Counted from the stretch's first letter, positions 7,601-16,461 are shown. The stretch: DNA of 64,000 nt from Actinomadura sp. KC06 (GCF_004348735.1 NZ_SMKT01000014.1:17199-81198); one strand, 5' to 3'. Numbers and translations: made by a program. Notes: generated by a model not told the origin, from the letters alone.

Positions 7601-9221
7601 TCGGGATCGCAGGGTTCACCGGCGTCACATGGCGGGATGCGGCCGTGCAGGCGCGGCATGGCGAGGCCGCGCTGTGGAAGGCCGCGCAGGCGGTGACCAG
7701 CCAGCTGGCTGGTCGGATCGGCGAGCGTGCCGCGGTGGCGTGGGTCCACACTGCCGCCGTCGTCGACCACGCTGGCCGCTATGGGCTCATCTCGGCCGAG
7801 AACCTCGACGATTCTGCTGCGATCCGGAAACAGGCTGAGCAGCTCGCCTCGTGCAACCCGGCGCTCGCCGGCTTCGCTGACCCTGCTGCGAACCCGATGT
7901 GGGACGCCGACCCTGGCGACGCGGCGGCCGACATCGCGGCCCTGTACGCCGAGCACACGACCGTGGACCTGCCGGGCGTCCCGGACGGGTACCGCATCGG
8001 TGACCTCTACCAGCAGCTCAGCGAAGAGGCGCGTAAGGGACGCGCGCTGTGCCAGACCCCGCCATGGGTCACCGACCTGCTCCTGTCCCTGTCCCTCGAC
8101 CATGCCGCCGACGAAGCCGGATGGGATGGACTGCGCTCGCTGAAGGTCATCGACCCGGCGTGCGGGACCGGGCACGTCCTAGTCGAGACTTTCCTGCGGC
8201 TGGAAGCGTGGCAGTGGCTGCACCCAGGGGCACCCCGCGTGCGCGGTGCCCTAGTGCCGGACGTGCTGGCGCAGGTCCACGGATGCGACCTGGACCCGTA
8301 CGCGGCGCTGATCGCCCGGTACCGGCTGTGCGCCTTGGCCGCCGCGATGAGCGGCACCGACCTTGCCGGGCTACCCGCGGATCTGCCGGTGCAGGTGGCC
8401 ACCGCAGATTCCCTGCTCGCCGACGATGAGCCATTGCTGGCGCGCGGTGCCTACGACGTGGTGGTGATGAACCCGCCCTACATCACCCCGAAGGACGCCC
8501 TGGCCCGGGACGCGGTCCGCGCCCGGTACCCGGACGTGTGCCACCGAAAGTACGCACTCTCACTGCCGTTCCACGCGCTGGCCAATGACCTGCTCAAGCC
8601 GGGAGGCTGGTGCGCGCAGCTCACCGCGAACAGCTTCATGAAACGAGAGTTCGGCAAGCCGTACGTCGAGAAGTACCTGTCAGGGCTGGACCTGCATTGG
8701 GTGATCGACACCTCCGGCGCCTACTCCCTGGCCACGGCACCCCCACCGTCATCCTCGTCAACCGCAACCAGCCCCCAACCGCGCCCATGGTGTCGACCGT
8801 GCGAGGCGCCCAAGGCGAACCCTCGGTTTCGGAACTCCCGGGCCGCGGCATTGTGTGGACACAGCTCCGCCACGCCGTCCGCGAACGCGACCAAGCCGCC
8901 CGCCTCGACGCGCTCCTGGACCGCAGCGACAGCCAGGAGCTGCACGCCGCGTCCGAGGAACCACCCCCGGTGCCGGTACCTGATGGAGACCGGCCGTCAG
9001 CGCAGGGCGCGCCCACTCCGAAGCGGAGACGTGCGGCACCGTCCGCAGTTGGCCAGCTCGATCTGCTCATCGAGGTGGCGGAAGAGGGAGCGGGCACGCA
9101 GCAGGCCCGGGTGGCGCAACGGCGACGGAGCCGCCTTAAAGGCGGCATCTCTGCGGGTTCGAATCCCGCCCCGGGCACCTGGCGGCAGGCCAAGCAGGCG
9201 AGCGACCGGGGGCCGAAATGA
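7597..9221 (+). pseudogene. N6-adenine DNA methyltransferase, frameshifted
   Basis: Motif I (DPACGTG, about residue 186) and motif IV (NPPY, about 292) define a class I amino-methyltransferase that methylates adenine N6 in DNA. The starting frame is good up to DTSGAYS. There one base is missing within 8725-8730, and the conserved continuation GHGTPTVILVNRN appears in the next frame, which stays open to TGA 9221. With the base restored the protein would have about 541 residues. Unshifted, the ORF ends at 9231 with an unrelated Arg/Ser/Pro-rich tail. No slippery heptamer is present. The 3' end overlaps a tRNA gene. Likely role if intact: protection from host restriction. Confidence 0.8.
9105..9177 (+). 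tRNA. tRNA with anticodon UAA (reads UUA, Leu)
   Basis: The acceptor stem is 9105-9111 with 9170-9176 (7 perfect pairs) and the discriminator is A9177. The anticodon stem is 9130-9134/9142-9146 (5 pairs) around loop CTTAAAG, anticodon TAA at 9137-9139. The T arm is 9153-9169 with loop TTCGAAT. CCA is not encoded. The D stem is weak (about 2 pairs) and the variable region is only 6 bases, whereas leucine tRNAs normally have a long variable arm, so charging identity is uncertain. UUA is the rarest leucine codon in high-GC actinobacteria. It overlaps the end of the methyltransferase gene. Confidence 0.75.
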
Positions 9222-9604
9222 CCCGCACTGAGGACCTGAGTGCGGCGTTCGCCGACGGGCCCGCCCTCCACGCGGGCTTGGACGAGAAGCTCACCGCCGC
9301 GCTCCGGGCGGCTGTGCCGCTGCGGATGCTGGAGATCCGCGGCTGGACGGATCGGCAGCGCGCGAACGACGCCGCGTGGGTCCAGGAGCTGATGCGCGGC
9401 GGCGCGGCTGCGGACGAGCTGCTGTACGGCGTGAAGGGCGGCCGGCCCGCTGCAGCGTTTGGTGCCTTGGTTCGCGGCCTGGCGGTCCTGGCGTACGTGG
9501 AGGGCGGCGTGGAGCTCGCCGGGCTGCACTGGTGCGCCGAGCCGCATATCGAGTGCCCGAGCAGGCCCCCGTGGACGCATTTGGAGGAGGCCGTGCCGGG
9601 GTGA
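9218..9604 (+). CDS. Hypothetical phage protein
   Basis: The protein has 128 residues, largely helical. ATG 9218 overlaps the stop of the restored methyltransferase frame (9219-9221), which supports both the start and that frame. No domain recognised. Confidence 0.65.
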   Translation: MTRTEDLSAAFADGPALHAGLDEKLTAALRAAVPLRMLEIRGWTDRQRANDAAWVQELMRGGAAADELLYGVKGGRPAAAFGALVRGLAVLAYVEGGVELAGLHWCAEPHIECPSRPPWTHLEEAVPG

Positions 9605-9650
9605 GCCCGGCAGCGGCCTTTGGAACGTGACGAGGACGGGAGAGTGATGA

Positions 9651-10145
9651 GTGGCCGACGAGGAGCCGGGCGACGATGCCGTGGCGCTGGCCGGGCTCGA
9701 CGTCCAATGGATGCGCCGGTTCGACTGGGAGCGCCTCGTCCGGCGGTGCCGCCTCGGGTTCTACGAGGGCAAGACCCGGGACCCGCGGCGCTGGGTGCGG
9801 CATCTGACCGTCCAGGACGTCGCGCTGGTGCTCGCGACGTACGGGAACCTCGACGGGACCCGCGTGCGGCCCTCGGCGGCGCGGATGGCAATGGTGTGCG
9901 ACCTGGACGAGCGGACCGTCCGGGCCGTCATCGGACGCCTGCGCCGGCTGAACCTGCTGGAGCTGGTATCGCCGCATCGTTCCCCGGGGCGCCGTGGCGG
10001 GCCGGGGTGGTCCGCGGAGTACCGGCTGACCGCTCCGGCCGACCTTCTGGAGCGGGTCGCGCACCTCGACCCGGAAGAGCAGACGCTGATCGTGCCGCCG
10101 GGTGTCGACACCGGCCCGGAGCGGAAGCCGCGAGCACCGAAATGA
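9651..10145 (+). CDS. Winged-helix protein, possible replication initiator
   Basis: The protein has 164 residues, starting at GTG 9651. Residues about 50-120 form a winged helix (TVQDVALVLATYGN; SAARMAMVCDLDERTVRAVI; GWSAEYRLT as the wing), the type found at the N-terminus of phage and plasmid replication initiators and DnaD-like proteins. The DNA directly downstream carries DnaA-box-like nonamers and hairpin repeats, the layout expected of an initiator next to its origin. The initiator role is inferred from this context. Confidence 0.6.
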   Translation: MADEEPGDDAVALAGLDVQWMRRFDWERLVRRCRLGFYEGKTRDPRRWVRHLTVQDVALVLATYGNLDGTRVRPSAARMAMVCDLDERTVRAVIGRLRRLNLLELVSPHRSPGRRGGPGWSAEYRLTAPADLLERVAHLDPEEQTLIVPPGVDTGPERKPRAPK

Positions 10146-10638
10146 CCCACAGCCCGCCTGTGGATAACTCGCCGCGGCTGGCCTGTGGACAACCCGTCGT
10201 GCCCGAACTAATGACCGGGGGCTCACCCCCGGTGATTCCAGGAATGACCGGGGGCTCACCCCCGGTGATTCCAGGAATGACCGGGGGCTCGCCCCCGCCC
10301 ACCATGCCAACTACAGGCACCAGGACCAAAGGAAAGACACCAGGCCAAAACCCCGCTTTCTGTCTCTTATGGCTGAGCTGGAAGGCGACACGCCTGTGGA
10401 AAACCCGACCCGCGCCTGTGGGAACCGCCCTGGCGCCCGGCCCCGTCGTCGACGCCACCCGCCGCACTCGCCCGCTTGCCGGACCTCGGCGCCACCCTCA
10501 TCGACGCGCACCCGCTGACCTCAAGAACCCGACATGAGAGGCACACGACACCCACGCCACTGAACTAATAAACGGACACAAAGCCCAATAAAAGCCGTAC
10601 ACCACATGGCACCCGGTACCCGTCAAAAAGGACACAGA
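10146..10638. other. Gene-free region, candidate replication origin
   Basis: No coding sequence is supported over ~490 bases. TGTGGATAA at 10159-10167 is a perfect DnaA box on the minus strand (TTATCCACA), TGTGGACAA at 10184-10192 is the Streptomyces-type box TTGTCCACA, and TGTGGAAAA at 10395-10403 and TGTGGGAAC at 10417-10425 are weaker versions. A 33-bp repeat with hairpins lies between them (10211-10297). The last ~70 bases (from about 10560) are AT-rich for this genome and could melt easily. Function is inferred. Confidence 0.5.
10211..10297. repeat. 33-bp direct repeats, 2.6 copies, each with a hairpin
   Basis: Full copies at 10211-10243 and 10244-10276 are identical, and a partial third follows at 10277-10297 with one change. 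Each unit contains CCGGGGG-CTCA-CCCCCGG, a 7-bp stem with 4-base loop. Abutting iterated repeats of this kind are typical of iterons or protein-binding arrays at origins. Confidence 0.85.
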
Positions 10639-11250
10639 ATGACTGACCGCGAATTCGAAATCACCAACGACCACCTCACCCTCCTCCGCAACGCCCACTG
10701 GAGCTGGAACGACTGCGAATTCGGCGCACCCACCATCGACCCGAAGCGCCCCTACGGCAACAGCAGCGTCATCCGCGACATCGCCGAACTCCTCGACATC
10801 GACCTCGACGACCTCGACCGGGACCGCGAAGACGAGTTGAGCGAACTCCACCGCGAGACGCTCACCGTCCTGGACATCGCCCTGGCGACCGGCTCGTTCG
10901 CGCCGGGCACGTACCGGTACCGCGCCGACGGGTGGGAACGGGTCGGCGACGGCGCGACGGTCCTGGACGTTCGGATGGGCGAGAACGACGCCGGCGCGGC
11001 CACGATCCGCGAGTACCTGACCGCGCTTCTCACCGCCCTGTGGAGCACGGGCGAGGGGTTCTCGGGGAAGCGGCCGTTCGGGAACTCGGGCTGGGACTGG
11101 GACCTCATAGCGGCGCTGGCCAAGGCCGGGCGCATCACTGCGACGTTCGACGAGGACGGTCTCCTCGACCGCCTGGATAGCGACCAGGAGCGCAAGGGGC
11201 AGCGGCTGATCGCCGAGGCGATCCGGGCGCTCGGTCAGGTGGGCCGGTGA
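10639..11250 (+). CDS. Hypothetical conserved-looking phage protein
   Basis: The protein has 203 residues. ATG 10639 is preceded by AAAAGGA. The N-terminal half is very acidic (DIDLDDLDRDREDELSEL), the C-terminal half mixed. It is the first gene after the candidate origin. No catalytic motif recognised. Confidence 0.7.
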   Translation: MTDREFEITNDHLTLLRNAHWSWNDCEFGAPTIDPKRPYGNSSVIRDIAELLDIDLDDLDRDREDELSELHRETLTVLDIALATGSFAPGTYRYRADGWERVGDGATVLDVRMGENDAGAATIREYLTALLTALWSTGEGFSGKRPFGNSGWDWDLIAALAKAGRITATFDEDGLLDRLDSDQERKGQRLIAEAIRALGQVGR

Positions 11251-11558
11251 TGGCAGGCGTGGTCCGGCGGGGCGGGGATGGGGTTGCGCAGCCCGGATTC
11301 GATCAACGCGCGACGATCACTGGTGATCACGTATCGCGTTCACCAGACAACGGTCCGGAGTCACCGCAGACGATCTCAGCGCCCCGCCGCCTCGCCATCT
11401 CCATCCCATCTGACCGCGCCGTCCGGGGGGACACCGACCGCAACCAGGAGTTCGTCGCCCGCGAAGCGTTCACCGGCCTCCGCCATCCCGGGGTCGAGGA
11501 GAACCCGGCGAGGACCCCGCCTGATACCGGCAGACTCGCGCCGCGCAGGGATCTACCG
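11251..11558. other. Gap without a supported gene
   Basis: Weak overlapping ORFs on both strands have no ribosome-binding sites and mixed codon use. An inverted repeat GATCAC-TG-GTGATC lies at 11315-11328. A degenerate gene is possible but could not be traced. Confidence 0.4.
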
Positions 11559-11885
11559 TTAGACGGCCCCGGCCCGCTGGGCGAAATACACCACAGCGGT
11601 CTTGGCGCCAGCGATGATCTCATCGCCCAGCCGGTAGGCGCGATCGGTGCCGGGGTGCTGCATGATCCATGTCATCGCCTGCTTGAGGACCAGGTCGATA
11701 TCGGTAGGACGAAGCAGGATCGCTTCGCCGCCGTTGATCTGCTCTGGTGCCTTGTGCTGCCAGAGCCGGTAGAACTGCCCGTTGGCGGGGTCGAACGCCA
11801 TGTGGCGATCACCCTCCGGGTTGAGCAGCAGCACTGGGAACGGCACCTCAGGACCTGGTGTCCACGGTGCCTCATAGTCCGCCAT
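11559..11885 (-). CDS. Small hypothetical protein on the opposite strand
   Basis: The protein has 108 residues. The start at 11885 has GGAG about 5-8 bases upstream on its strand. Sequence is mixed alpha/beta (VLLLNPEGDRHMAFDPANG, later VLKQAMTWIMQH). It is the only minus-strand gene in the left operon and its neighbours are non-coding, suggesting an insertion. No family recognised. Confidence 0.6.
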   Translation of the reverse strand: MADYEAPWTPGPEVPFPVLLLNPEGDRHMAFDPANGQFYRLWQHKAPEQINGGEAILLRPTDIDLVLKQAMTWIMQHPGTDRAYRLGDEIIAGAKTAVVYFAQRAGAV

Positions 11886-12083
11886 AGTGCTCCATTCCCC
11901 TCGTGTTGGCTCGGTCGCGGGTTGCATTGTCCACCGCCCGAAGCCGATTGGCACCCCATTCGGCCGATGACGGCCGCCTGCGATGCGCGGCCCCGACGGG
12001 CGTGGCAGCGCGGCTCACGGCAGGACCTGCTTACTCCGCGCCGAACGACATTCCGACGCCCCGGACCGAAAGGCAGATGAGGC

Positions 12084-12404
12084 ATGAGTCCAGAACCCGA
12101 ACTCGCATCGGCGACCGCACTGCCCCCCCTTCACTGGCACCGGTTCGCAATGCGCCAAGTGCGGGGCTTGCGCCGCCACCACCAGCTACCGGCCGCCGAA
12201 CATGCACGCAGGACAGCTCGTCCGCATCGAGCACCTGGAGCGGCAGTGCACCCGCTGCGGCTACCGGTGGCCCGAGGCAACCACCGACAACGTCCCGCCC
12301 GCCAGCCAGGAGGGAACGAGCCGCCCCGCCCTGGCGTTCGCACGTCTAAGGAAGTCGCCCAACGTGGCGACTCAGCTCCACAGGGCGACGGGAGGGTCAG
12401 TTGA
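12084..12404 (+). pseudogene. Zinc-ribbon protein split by frameshift
   Basis: ATG 12084 opens a frame (MSPEPELASATALPP). After the 7-C run at 12123-12129 the sensible sequence moves one frame on: CAKCGAC then QCTRCGYRW gives a CxxC...CxxC zinc ribbon with no start of its own before 12202. Removing one C joins the two. A second shift is needed to reach the TGA at 12402-12404 that overlaps the next start (TTGA); its place is unclear, around 12300-12330. Real gene, disrupted or misread. Confidence 0.6.
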
Positions 12405-13105
12405 CCGACGACGAAGCCGCGCCCGTCCGGCAGGTCGGCGCCGTCTGGTGCGCCGACCACGACCGGTGGGAATGCGTGAAGAACCGGCGCGCCAAACGCG
12501 GCGGAGGCCGCTGCCACCAGCCCGCCATCCCCGGCCTCGACCGCTGCTACCACCACGCCGGTTTCTCCGCCGAGGTCGCCAAGGCGCAGGGCGAAGCGAT
12601 GGACGCGTGGACGGCCGCGTACCACGAGGTTGCAGTCACCCCGCAGCAAGCCATCATCGGCATGCTCAACATGTCGTGGTTCCGCGCGAACTTCTACGCT
12701 GGCTTGCTGGAGGAACAGGCACTGCGGGCCCAGTCAGACCGCGAGGAGAACGGCGAACCGTACGTGAAGGGCGCGCCGCCGGTAGGGGAAGGCGCCGGCC
12801 TCATCGGTCACACCTACTCCGCCGACAAGGAGTACGGGATCTTCGCGTCCGGCGAGGCGATCCGCGGCCTCGTCCAGCTCGAGGCGCAGGAACGCGACCG
12901 GGTCGTGAAGTACGCGAAGGTCGCGCATGAGATGGGCATCGCCGAACGCCAGATCCAGCTCGCCGAGCAGCAGGGCGCGATGCTCGCCGGCGCCGTCCGC
13001 AAGATCCTCGACGGCCTCAACCTCACCCCGGACCAGCAGCAGCTCGTCCCGCAGCTCGTCCCGTCCGTGCTCCGCGCCCTCGCCTCCGGCCACAACGCCG
13101 CATAG
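12401..13105 (+). CDS. Small-terminase-like protein with N-terminal zinc site
   Basis: The protein has 234 residues from TTG 12401, with GGGAGGG 5 bases upstream. The N-terminal segment (WCADHDRWECV..., GRCHQPAIPGLDRCYHHAG) has the C/H pattern seen at the start of many actinophage small terminase subunits. A long helical region follows, ending in a coiled coil and helices (LTPDQQQLVPQLVPSVL). Small terminases recognise the packaging site and feed DNA to the large subunit. The large subunit lies 21 kb away (34495), which is unusual, so the assignment is moderate. Confidence 0.5.
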   Translation: MTDDEAAPVRQVGAVWCADHDRWECVKNRRAKRGGGRCHQPAIPGLDRCYHHAGFSAEVAKAQGEAMDAWTAAYHEVAVTPQQAIIGMLNMSWFRANFYAGLLEEQALRAQSDREENGEPYVKGAPPVGEGAGLIGHTYSADKEYGIFASGEAIRGLVQLEAQERDRVVKYAKVAHEMGIAERQIQLAEQQGAMLAGAVRKILDGLNLTPDQQQLVPQLVPSVLRALASGHNAA

Positions 13106-13112
13106 GAGAACC

Positions 13113-13418
13113 ATGAGCGACCTCACGATCCCACCCTCAGCGGCAGCGCTGGACGACCGCGCCGACGTCGGCGGTGGCCTGTGCCCGCTCTGCAAGGTGT
13201 GCGCCGACCACCAGATCTCGCACACCTGCATCGTCCAGCCCGGCCCCCTCAGCGACGAGATCTTCAGCCACGTGCCCCACAGCGAGTTCCAGCCGCTCCA
13301 CGCGCGCCTCGCAGCACACCCGGCTCGGCCGCTGGACGAGAACGGCGAACGCCGCGGCGTCGACCGCACCTGGTGCGTATGTGGCTGCACCACCGCCCGG
13401 AAGGAGCTCGACCGATGA
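13113..13418 (+). CDS. Small Cys/His-rich protein
   Basis: The protein has 101 residues. CPLCKVCADHQISHTC near residue 25 and CVCGC near the end suggest zinc binding. AGGAG precedes ATG 13113. Family not recognised. Confidence 0.65.
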   Translation: MSDLTIPPSAAALDDRADVGGGLCPLCKVCADHQISHTCIVQPGPLSDEIFSHVPHSEFQPLHARLAAHPARPLDENGERRGVDRTWCVCGCTTARKELDR

Positions 13419-13612
13419 GAGACCAGACAGGCGTCTGGGTTGCCAGATACGCCGACGGCTCGTCGATCTGCCCGTTCGAGGAAGAGATCGACGCGCTCCG
13501 CCACGCGGTCGACAACCAGATGGATGTGACGTTCGTGCCCTGGGGCGAGGACGCACGCACCTACCGGCAGCCGCCCGAGCGGCCCAAGCAGCCCGCAGTG
13601 AGGGCGACCTGA
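13415..13612 (+). CDS. Small hypothetical protein
   Basis: The protein has 65 residues. ATG 13415 overlaps the previous stop and its own stop overlaps the nucleotidyltransferase start (TGATG). Acidic with short strands (WVARYADGSSICPFEEEIDA). No function assigned. Confidence 0.6.
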   Translation: MRDQTGVWVARYADGSSICPFEEEIDALRHAVDNQMDVTFVPWGEDARTYRQPPERPKQPAVRAT

Positions 13613-14121
13613 TGGCCGCCCAACCCGCAAACGTGCTCCTGGCCGGCATCGTCGGATCCACCGCCTACGGTCTCGCCGGGCCCGGCTCCGACATCGACAG
13701 GCTCGGCGTGTACGCCGCCCCAACGACCGCGTTCCACGGCCTTCACCCGCCGACCGGCCGCGACGCCACCACGGTCACAACCAAGCCCGACGTGACCTTT
13801 CACGAGGCCGGGAAGTGCGCCGCGCTTTGCCTCGGGATGAACCCAACCGTCACGGAACTGATCTGGCTCCCGGACGGCCTGTACGAGACCCGCACTGCCC
13901 TCGGCGAGCAGCTCATCAGCATCCGGACCGCGTTCCTGTCCGCACGCCGGGTCAAAGACGCCTACCTCGGCTACGCGGTCTCCCAGTTCAAACGGCTGGA
14001 GACCCGCGGCGACGGCTCCTTCAGCGCGGACACCCGCAAACGTACGGCCAAGCACGCCCGCCACCTCGCCCGGCTCGTCCACCAGGGGGGGCCTCCAGCT
14101 GTACCGCACCGGCCACCTTGA
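13612..14121 (+). CDS. RlaP-type nucleotidyltransferase, N-terminal part before frameshift
   Basis: GSTAYGLAGPGSDID (residues 15-29) is the helix-turn and metal-binding DxD of the polymerase-beta nucleotidyltransferase fold. The longer pattern fits COG3541/RlaP, a family associated with RNA ligases and RNA repair. At the 7-G run 14085-14091 the frame is lost: read as is it gives a short Pro-rich tail and stop at 14121, but dropping one G continues as GLQLYRTGHLDVRLADP, the expected C-terminal part. The restored polypeptide would run to 15016 (467 residues) and carry a HAD phosphatase domain at its end. Confidence 0.7.
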   Translation: MAAQPANVLLAGIVGSTAYGLAGPGSDIDRLGVYAAPTTAFHGLHPPTGRDATTVTTKPDVTFHEAGKCAALCLGMNPTVTELIWLPDGLYETRTALGEQLISIRTAFLSARRVKDAYLGYAVSQFKRLETRGDGSFSADTRKRTAKHARHLARLVHQGGPPAVPHRPP

Positions 14122-14245
14122 CGTCCGCCTCGCCGACCCGCAGTGGTACCTGGACTTCGGTGAGCGCGTCGCCGGCGGAGACCTTGAGGAAGCGCGCTTC
14201 GTCCTGTCCGAGGCCGAGGTCGACTTTGCCGCCGCGCGCACACCT

Positions 14246-15016
14246 TTGCCTGACGAGCCCGACCGCGCCCGCGTCGAGGAATGGCTCCACTCCGTCCGCG
14301 CCGCCCATCTACCCGACCAGGCCAGGCCCTGCCCGCACGCGGCCGAGGCCGCCCGCCTCCACGAAGGCGAAGACCCCACACCCCGCGACCCGGGCTGCGA
14401 GCCGACGCCTGGGCAATGGCTGCACCGGTTCAACAGCGCGCCCCCGCAGCAGCGGCTCACCTGGGCGGAAGACATCCTGCGGCACGCGCGCGACAGCTCC
14501 CGGTGCCGGTTCGAGATGCGCCACGAAGACCAGATCAGCGAGCTAAGCGACCACGTAGAGGAACTCCAGCACCGCCCGGCCCCGGCTGACGCCGCCCTGT
14601 TCCTGGTGGACCTGGACGGCACCATGGCGCTCCGCCAGGACACCGACGACGTCCGCTCCCCATACGACTGGGACCGCGTTGGCGAGGACGTCCCGCACAC
14701 CCCGATCGTCACCGTCGTCCGCGCGCTCGATACCGCAGGGCACCGGATCATCTACCTGTCCGGCCGCTCGGAGGAGTGTCGCGCCGCGACCGGTGTGTGG
14801 ATCGCCGCGCACATCGGCGTGTCAGGGGAGGCGCTGCTGATGCGCCCGGCCGGTGACCACCGCCCCGACCACGTGGTCAAGCGGGCGCTGTACGAGCGGT
14901 GGGTCGCGCCGGTCGGGCCCGTCACCGCCGTCCTCGACGACCGCGCCTCCGTCATCCGGATGTGGCGCGAAGACCTCGGCCTCACCGTCCTCCAAGTCGC
15001 TGAAGGGGACTTCTGA
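14246..15016 (+). CDS. C-terminal RlaP part plus HAD polynucleotide 3'-phosphatase domain
   Basis: This frame is open from about 14090, joined to the nucleotidyltransferase once one G is removed; ATG 14246 is only the first internal start. After a helical linker (about 14400-14570) comes a HAD phosphatase: nucleophile motif FLVDLDGTM, motif II YLSGRSEE, a lysine in VVKRALYERW and the acidic motif VLDDRAS. The order and RSPYDWDRVGED resemble the 3'-phosphatase half of T4 polynucleotide kinase. This domain would remove 3' or 2',3' phosphates from cut RNA before ligation. An RNA ligase gene lies 1.4 kb downstream. Confidence 0.75.
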   Translation: MPDEPDRARVEEWLHSVRAAHLPDQARPCPHAAEAARLHEGEDPTPRDPGCEPTPGQWLHRFNSAPPQQRLTWAEDILRHARDSSRCRFEMRHEDQISELSDHVEELQHRPAPADAALFLVDLDGTMALRQDTDDVRSPYDWDRVGEDVPHTPIVTVVRALDTAGHRIIYLSGRSEECRAATGVWIAAHIGVSGEALLMRPAGDHRPDHVVKRALYERWVAPVGPVTAVLDDRASVIRMWREDLGLTVLQVAEGDF

Positions 15017-15018
15017 CC

Positions 15019-15435
15019 ATGTCCAGTGACCGGCAGCAGCTGCAGGACGCCGCGATGGCTGCCTTGGACACCATGCGCGCCGGCGACCGCGCCGCCACCG
15101 ACCGCGCCCTCAACCAGCTCCTCGACGAGCACGGCCCCGCCGCCATCCCGATCGCGCTGATGCACTGGTGCGACGCCGCGCTCGCGCCCATCATGCCTCC
15201 CGGGGGCGGGCCGGTTCGGCTGTCGTGGATGGACACCGTCACCGGCCGCGTCCAGGCCGGTGACATTGGCGTGCCCGTCACCGAGCAGTGGGCCTGTCGA
15301 CTCCTGGCCGCCCGGGCGAACGGCGACCGCGACATGTTCCTCGACCTCGTGAAGGCCGTGCCCGACGAGGCGATCAACGCGCACATCGGCGCGATGGTCC
15401 AGATGGCCGCGTGCATCATCCAGGAGGCGCCATGA
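15019..15435 (+). CDS. Hypothetical phage protein
   Basis: The protein has 138 residues, helical, with a conserved-looking central segment (PIALMHWCDAALAPIMP) followed by GDIGVPVTEQWACRLLAARANGD. It begins just after the phosphatase stop. Probably a conserved actinophage protein of unknown function. Confidence 0.7.
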   Translation: MSSDRQQLQDAAMAALDTMRAGDRAATDRALNQLLDEHGPAAIPIALMHWCDAALAPIMPPGGGPVRLSWMDTVTGRVQAGDIGVPVTEQWACRLLAARANGDRDMFLDLVKAVPDEAINAHIGAMVQMAACIIQEAP

Positions 15436-15704
15436 CGCCCTCGGACTACTGGAACCTGGCGGACCGCTGGATCCTCGACGACCTCAACCGGGCTCTCGAA
15501 GACATGTGCCTCGTGTGCATGGGGCGGGGCTGTATCAACTGCCTGCCCGATCGGAGCCCCTTCTCAGCTGCGAACGCCGCAGAAGACTGCGAACCCGCTG
15601 ATCCGGCTGGATGGCTCACCTGCACGGGGCCCGGGATCGACCGGCGCCGGGAGGTTGCAGCGGTGCAACGCATCCTCGCTGCCGCGCGGAGGGACTCGGA
15701 CTGA
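15432..15704 (+). CDS. Small zinc-knuckle-like protein
   Basis: The protein has 90 residues. CLVCMGRGCINC is a CxxCxGxGCxxC motif resembling half of a DnaJ-type zinc finger. ATG 15432 has AGGAGG upstream and overlaps the previous stop. Confidence 0.65.
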   Translation: MTPSDYWNLADRWILDDLNRALEDMCLVCMGRGCINCLPDRSPFSAANAAEDCEPADPAGWLTCTGPGIDRRREVAAVQRILAAARRDSD

Positions 15705-16189
15705 TGCCTCGCTTCCTGATCAAGCCTGACCGGGCCCGGGATCTGTACATCGAGTGGTGGACGATCGTCGACGCGCCCGTTGGGCACGGCACCCGCGCCG
15801 AGTGGGTAGCCGAAGGGATCGCCCCAGGCGGTCTCGACCGCGCGGACCGGACCGGGACATCCGCGTGCCCGCCGCTGGCCACCGGTGCGTGGGACGACGA
15901 AGAACTGATGGTCGCCGAGCCGCTCGGCCGGCAGCGGCTACTGCCGCGCGACCACCTCATCGACTACACCCTCGCCCTGTACCGGCGGGCGGTCACCCAG
16001 GCGTACGGCATGACCCGCCCCATCGAGATCGACGACAACTACCCGCCAGCGACTCCGGAACGCCGGCGGGCTGTTCGTGTCCACTGGCGCCGTTGCCGCC
16101 GCTGCAACCCGGCCGGGAACCCGGCGCCGCTGCTCGTCGACGGCGCCGGCTACGCCCGCCGCCGCAAGGCCAGGAGGCGCCGCCGATGA
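15704..16189 (+). CDS. Hypothetical phage protein
   Basis: The protein has 161 residues. A mixed alpha/beta N-terminal half (FLIKPDRARDLYIEWWTIVD) is followed by a segment with WRRCRRCNPAGNP that may bind metal, and a basic end (RRRKARRRRR). ATG 15704 is in a TGATG overlap. Function not recognised. Confidence 0.65.
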   Translation: MPRFLIKPDRARDLYIEWWTIVDAPVGHGTRAEWVAEGIAPGGLDRADRTGTSACPPLATGAWDDEELMVAEPLGRQRLLPRDHLIDYTLALYRRAVTQAYGMTRPIEIDDNYPPATPERRRAVRVHWRRCRRCNPAGNPAPLLVDGAGYARRRKARRRRR

Positions 16190-16446
16190 CCTACATCAAC
16201 CCCGAGGACTACGAGCCCGACGGCGAGGCCCTCGACCGGATGACACGTGCCCAGCTCGCCGAGCTACCCGGCCCCGAGCGCACGGTCGCGGACGTCCTCG
16301 ACGAGTGGAACCGCCGCGAGCACGGCGTCATCTCGTCCTCGCACGGCGCCGGGCTGTTCCTCGACCTCCTCGCAGCCGAGGGGTACCGCGTCACTCCGAT
16401 CGACGCGCCCGACCTGTCCGAACTCCTACCGCCGCCCACCGATTAG
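16186..16446 (+). CDS. Small acidic hypothetical protein
   Basis: The protein has 86 residues, acidic, from ATG 16186 coupled to the previous stop. It has no cysteines and no recognisable motif. It sits directly upstream of the RNA ligase gene. Confidence 0.6.
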   Translation: MTYINPEDYEPDGEALDRMTRAQLAELPGPERTVADVLDEWNRREHGVISSSHGAGLFLDLLAAEGYRVTPIDAPDLSELLPPPTD

Positions 16447-16461
16447 GAACGGAGCCCCACC

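Noticed and set aside
8722..8735. Programmed -1 frameshift in the methyltransferase
   Set aside because: No slippery heptamer or downstream structure was seen; a missing C in TCCCTGG explains the change.
9137..9139. tRNA as ochre suppressor
   Set aside because: The anticodon reads 5'-UAA-3', which pairs with UUA. A suppressor of UAA stops would need UUA.
10211..10297. Possible CRISPR array from 33-bp repeats
   Set aside because: Copies abut with no spacers and there are no cas genes. They fit iterons better.
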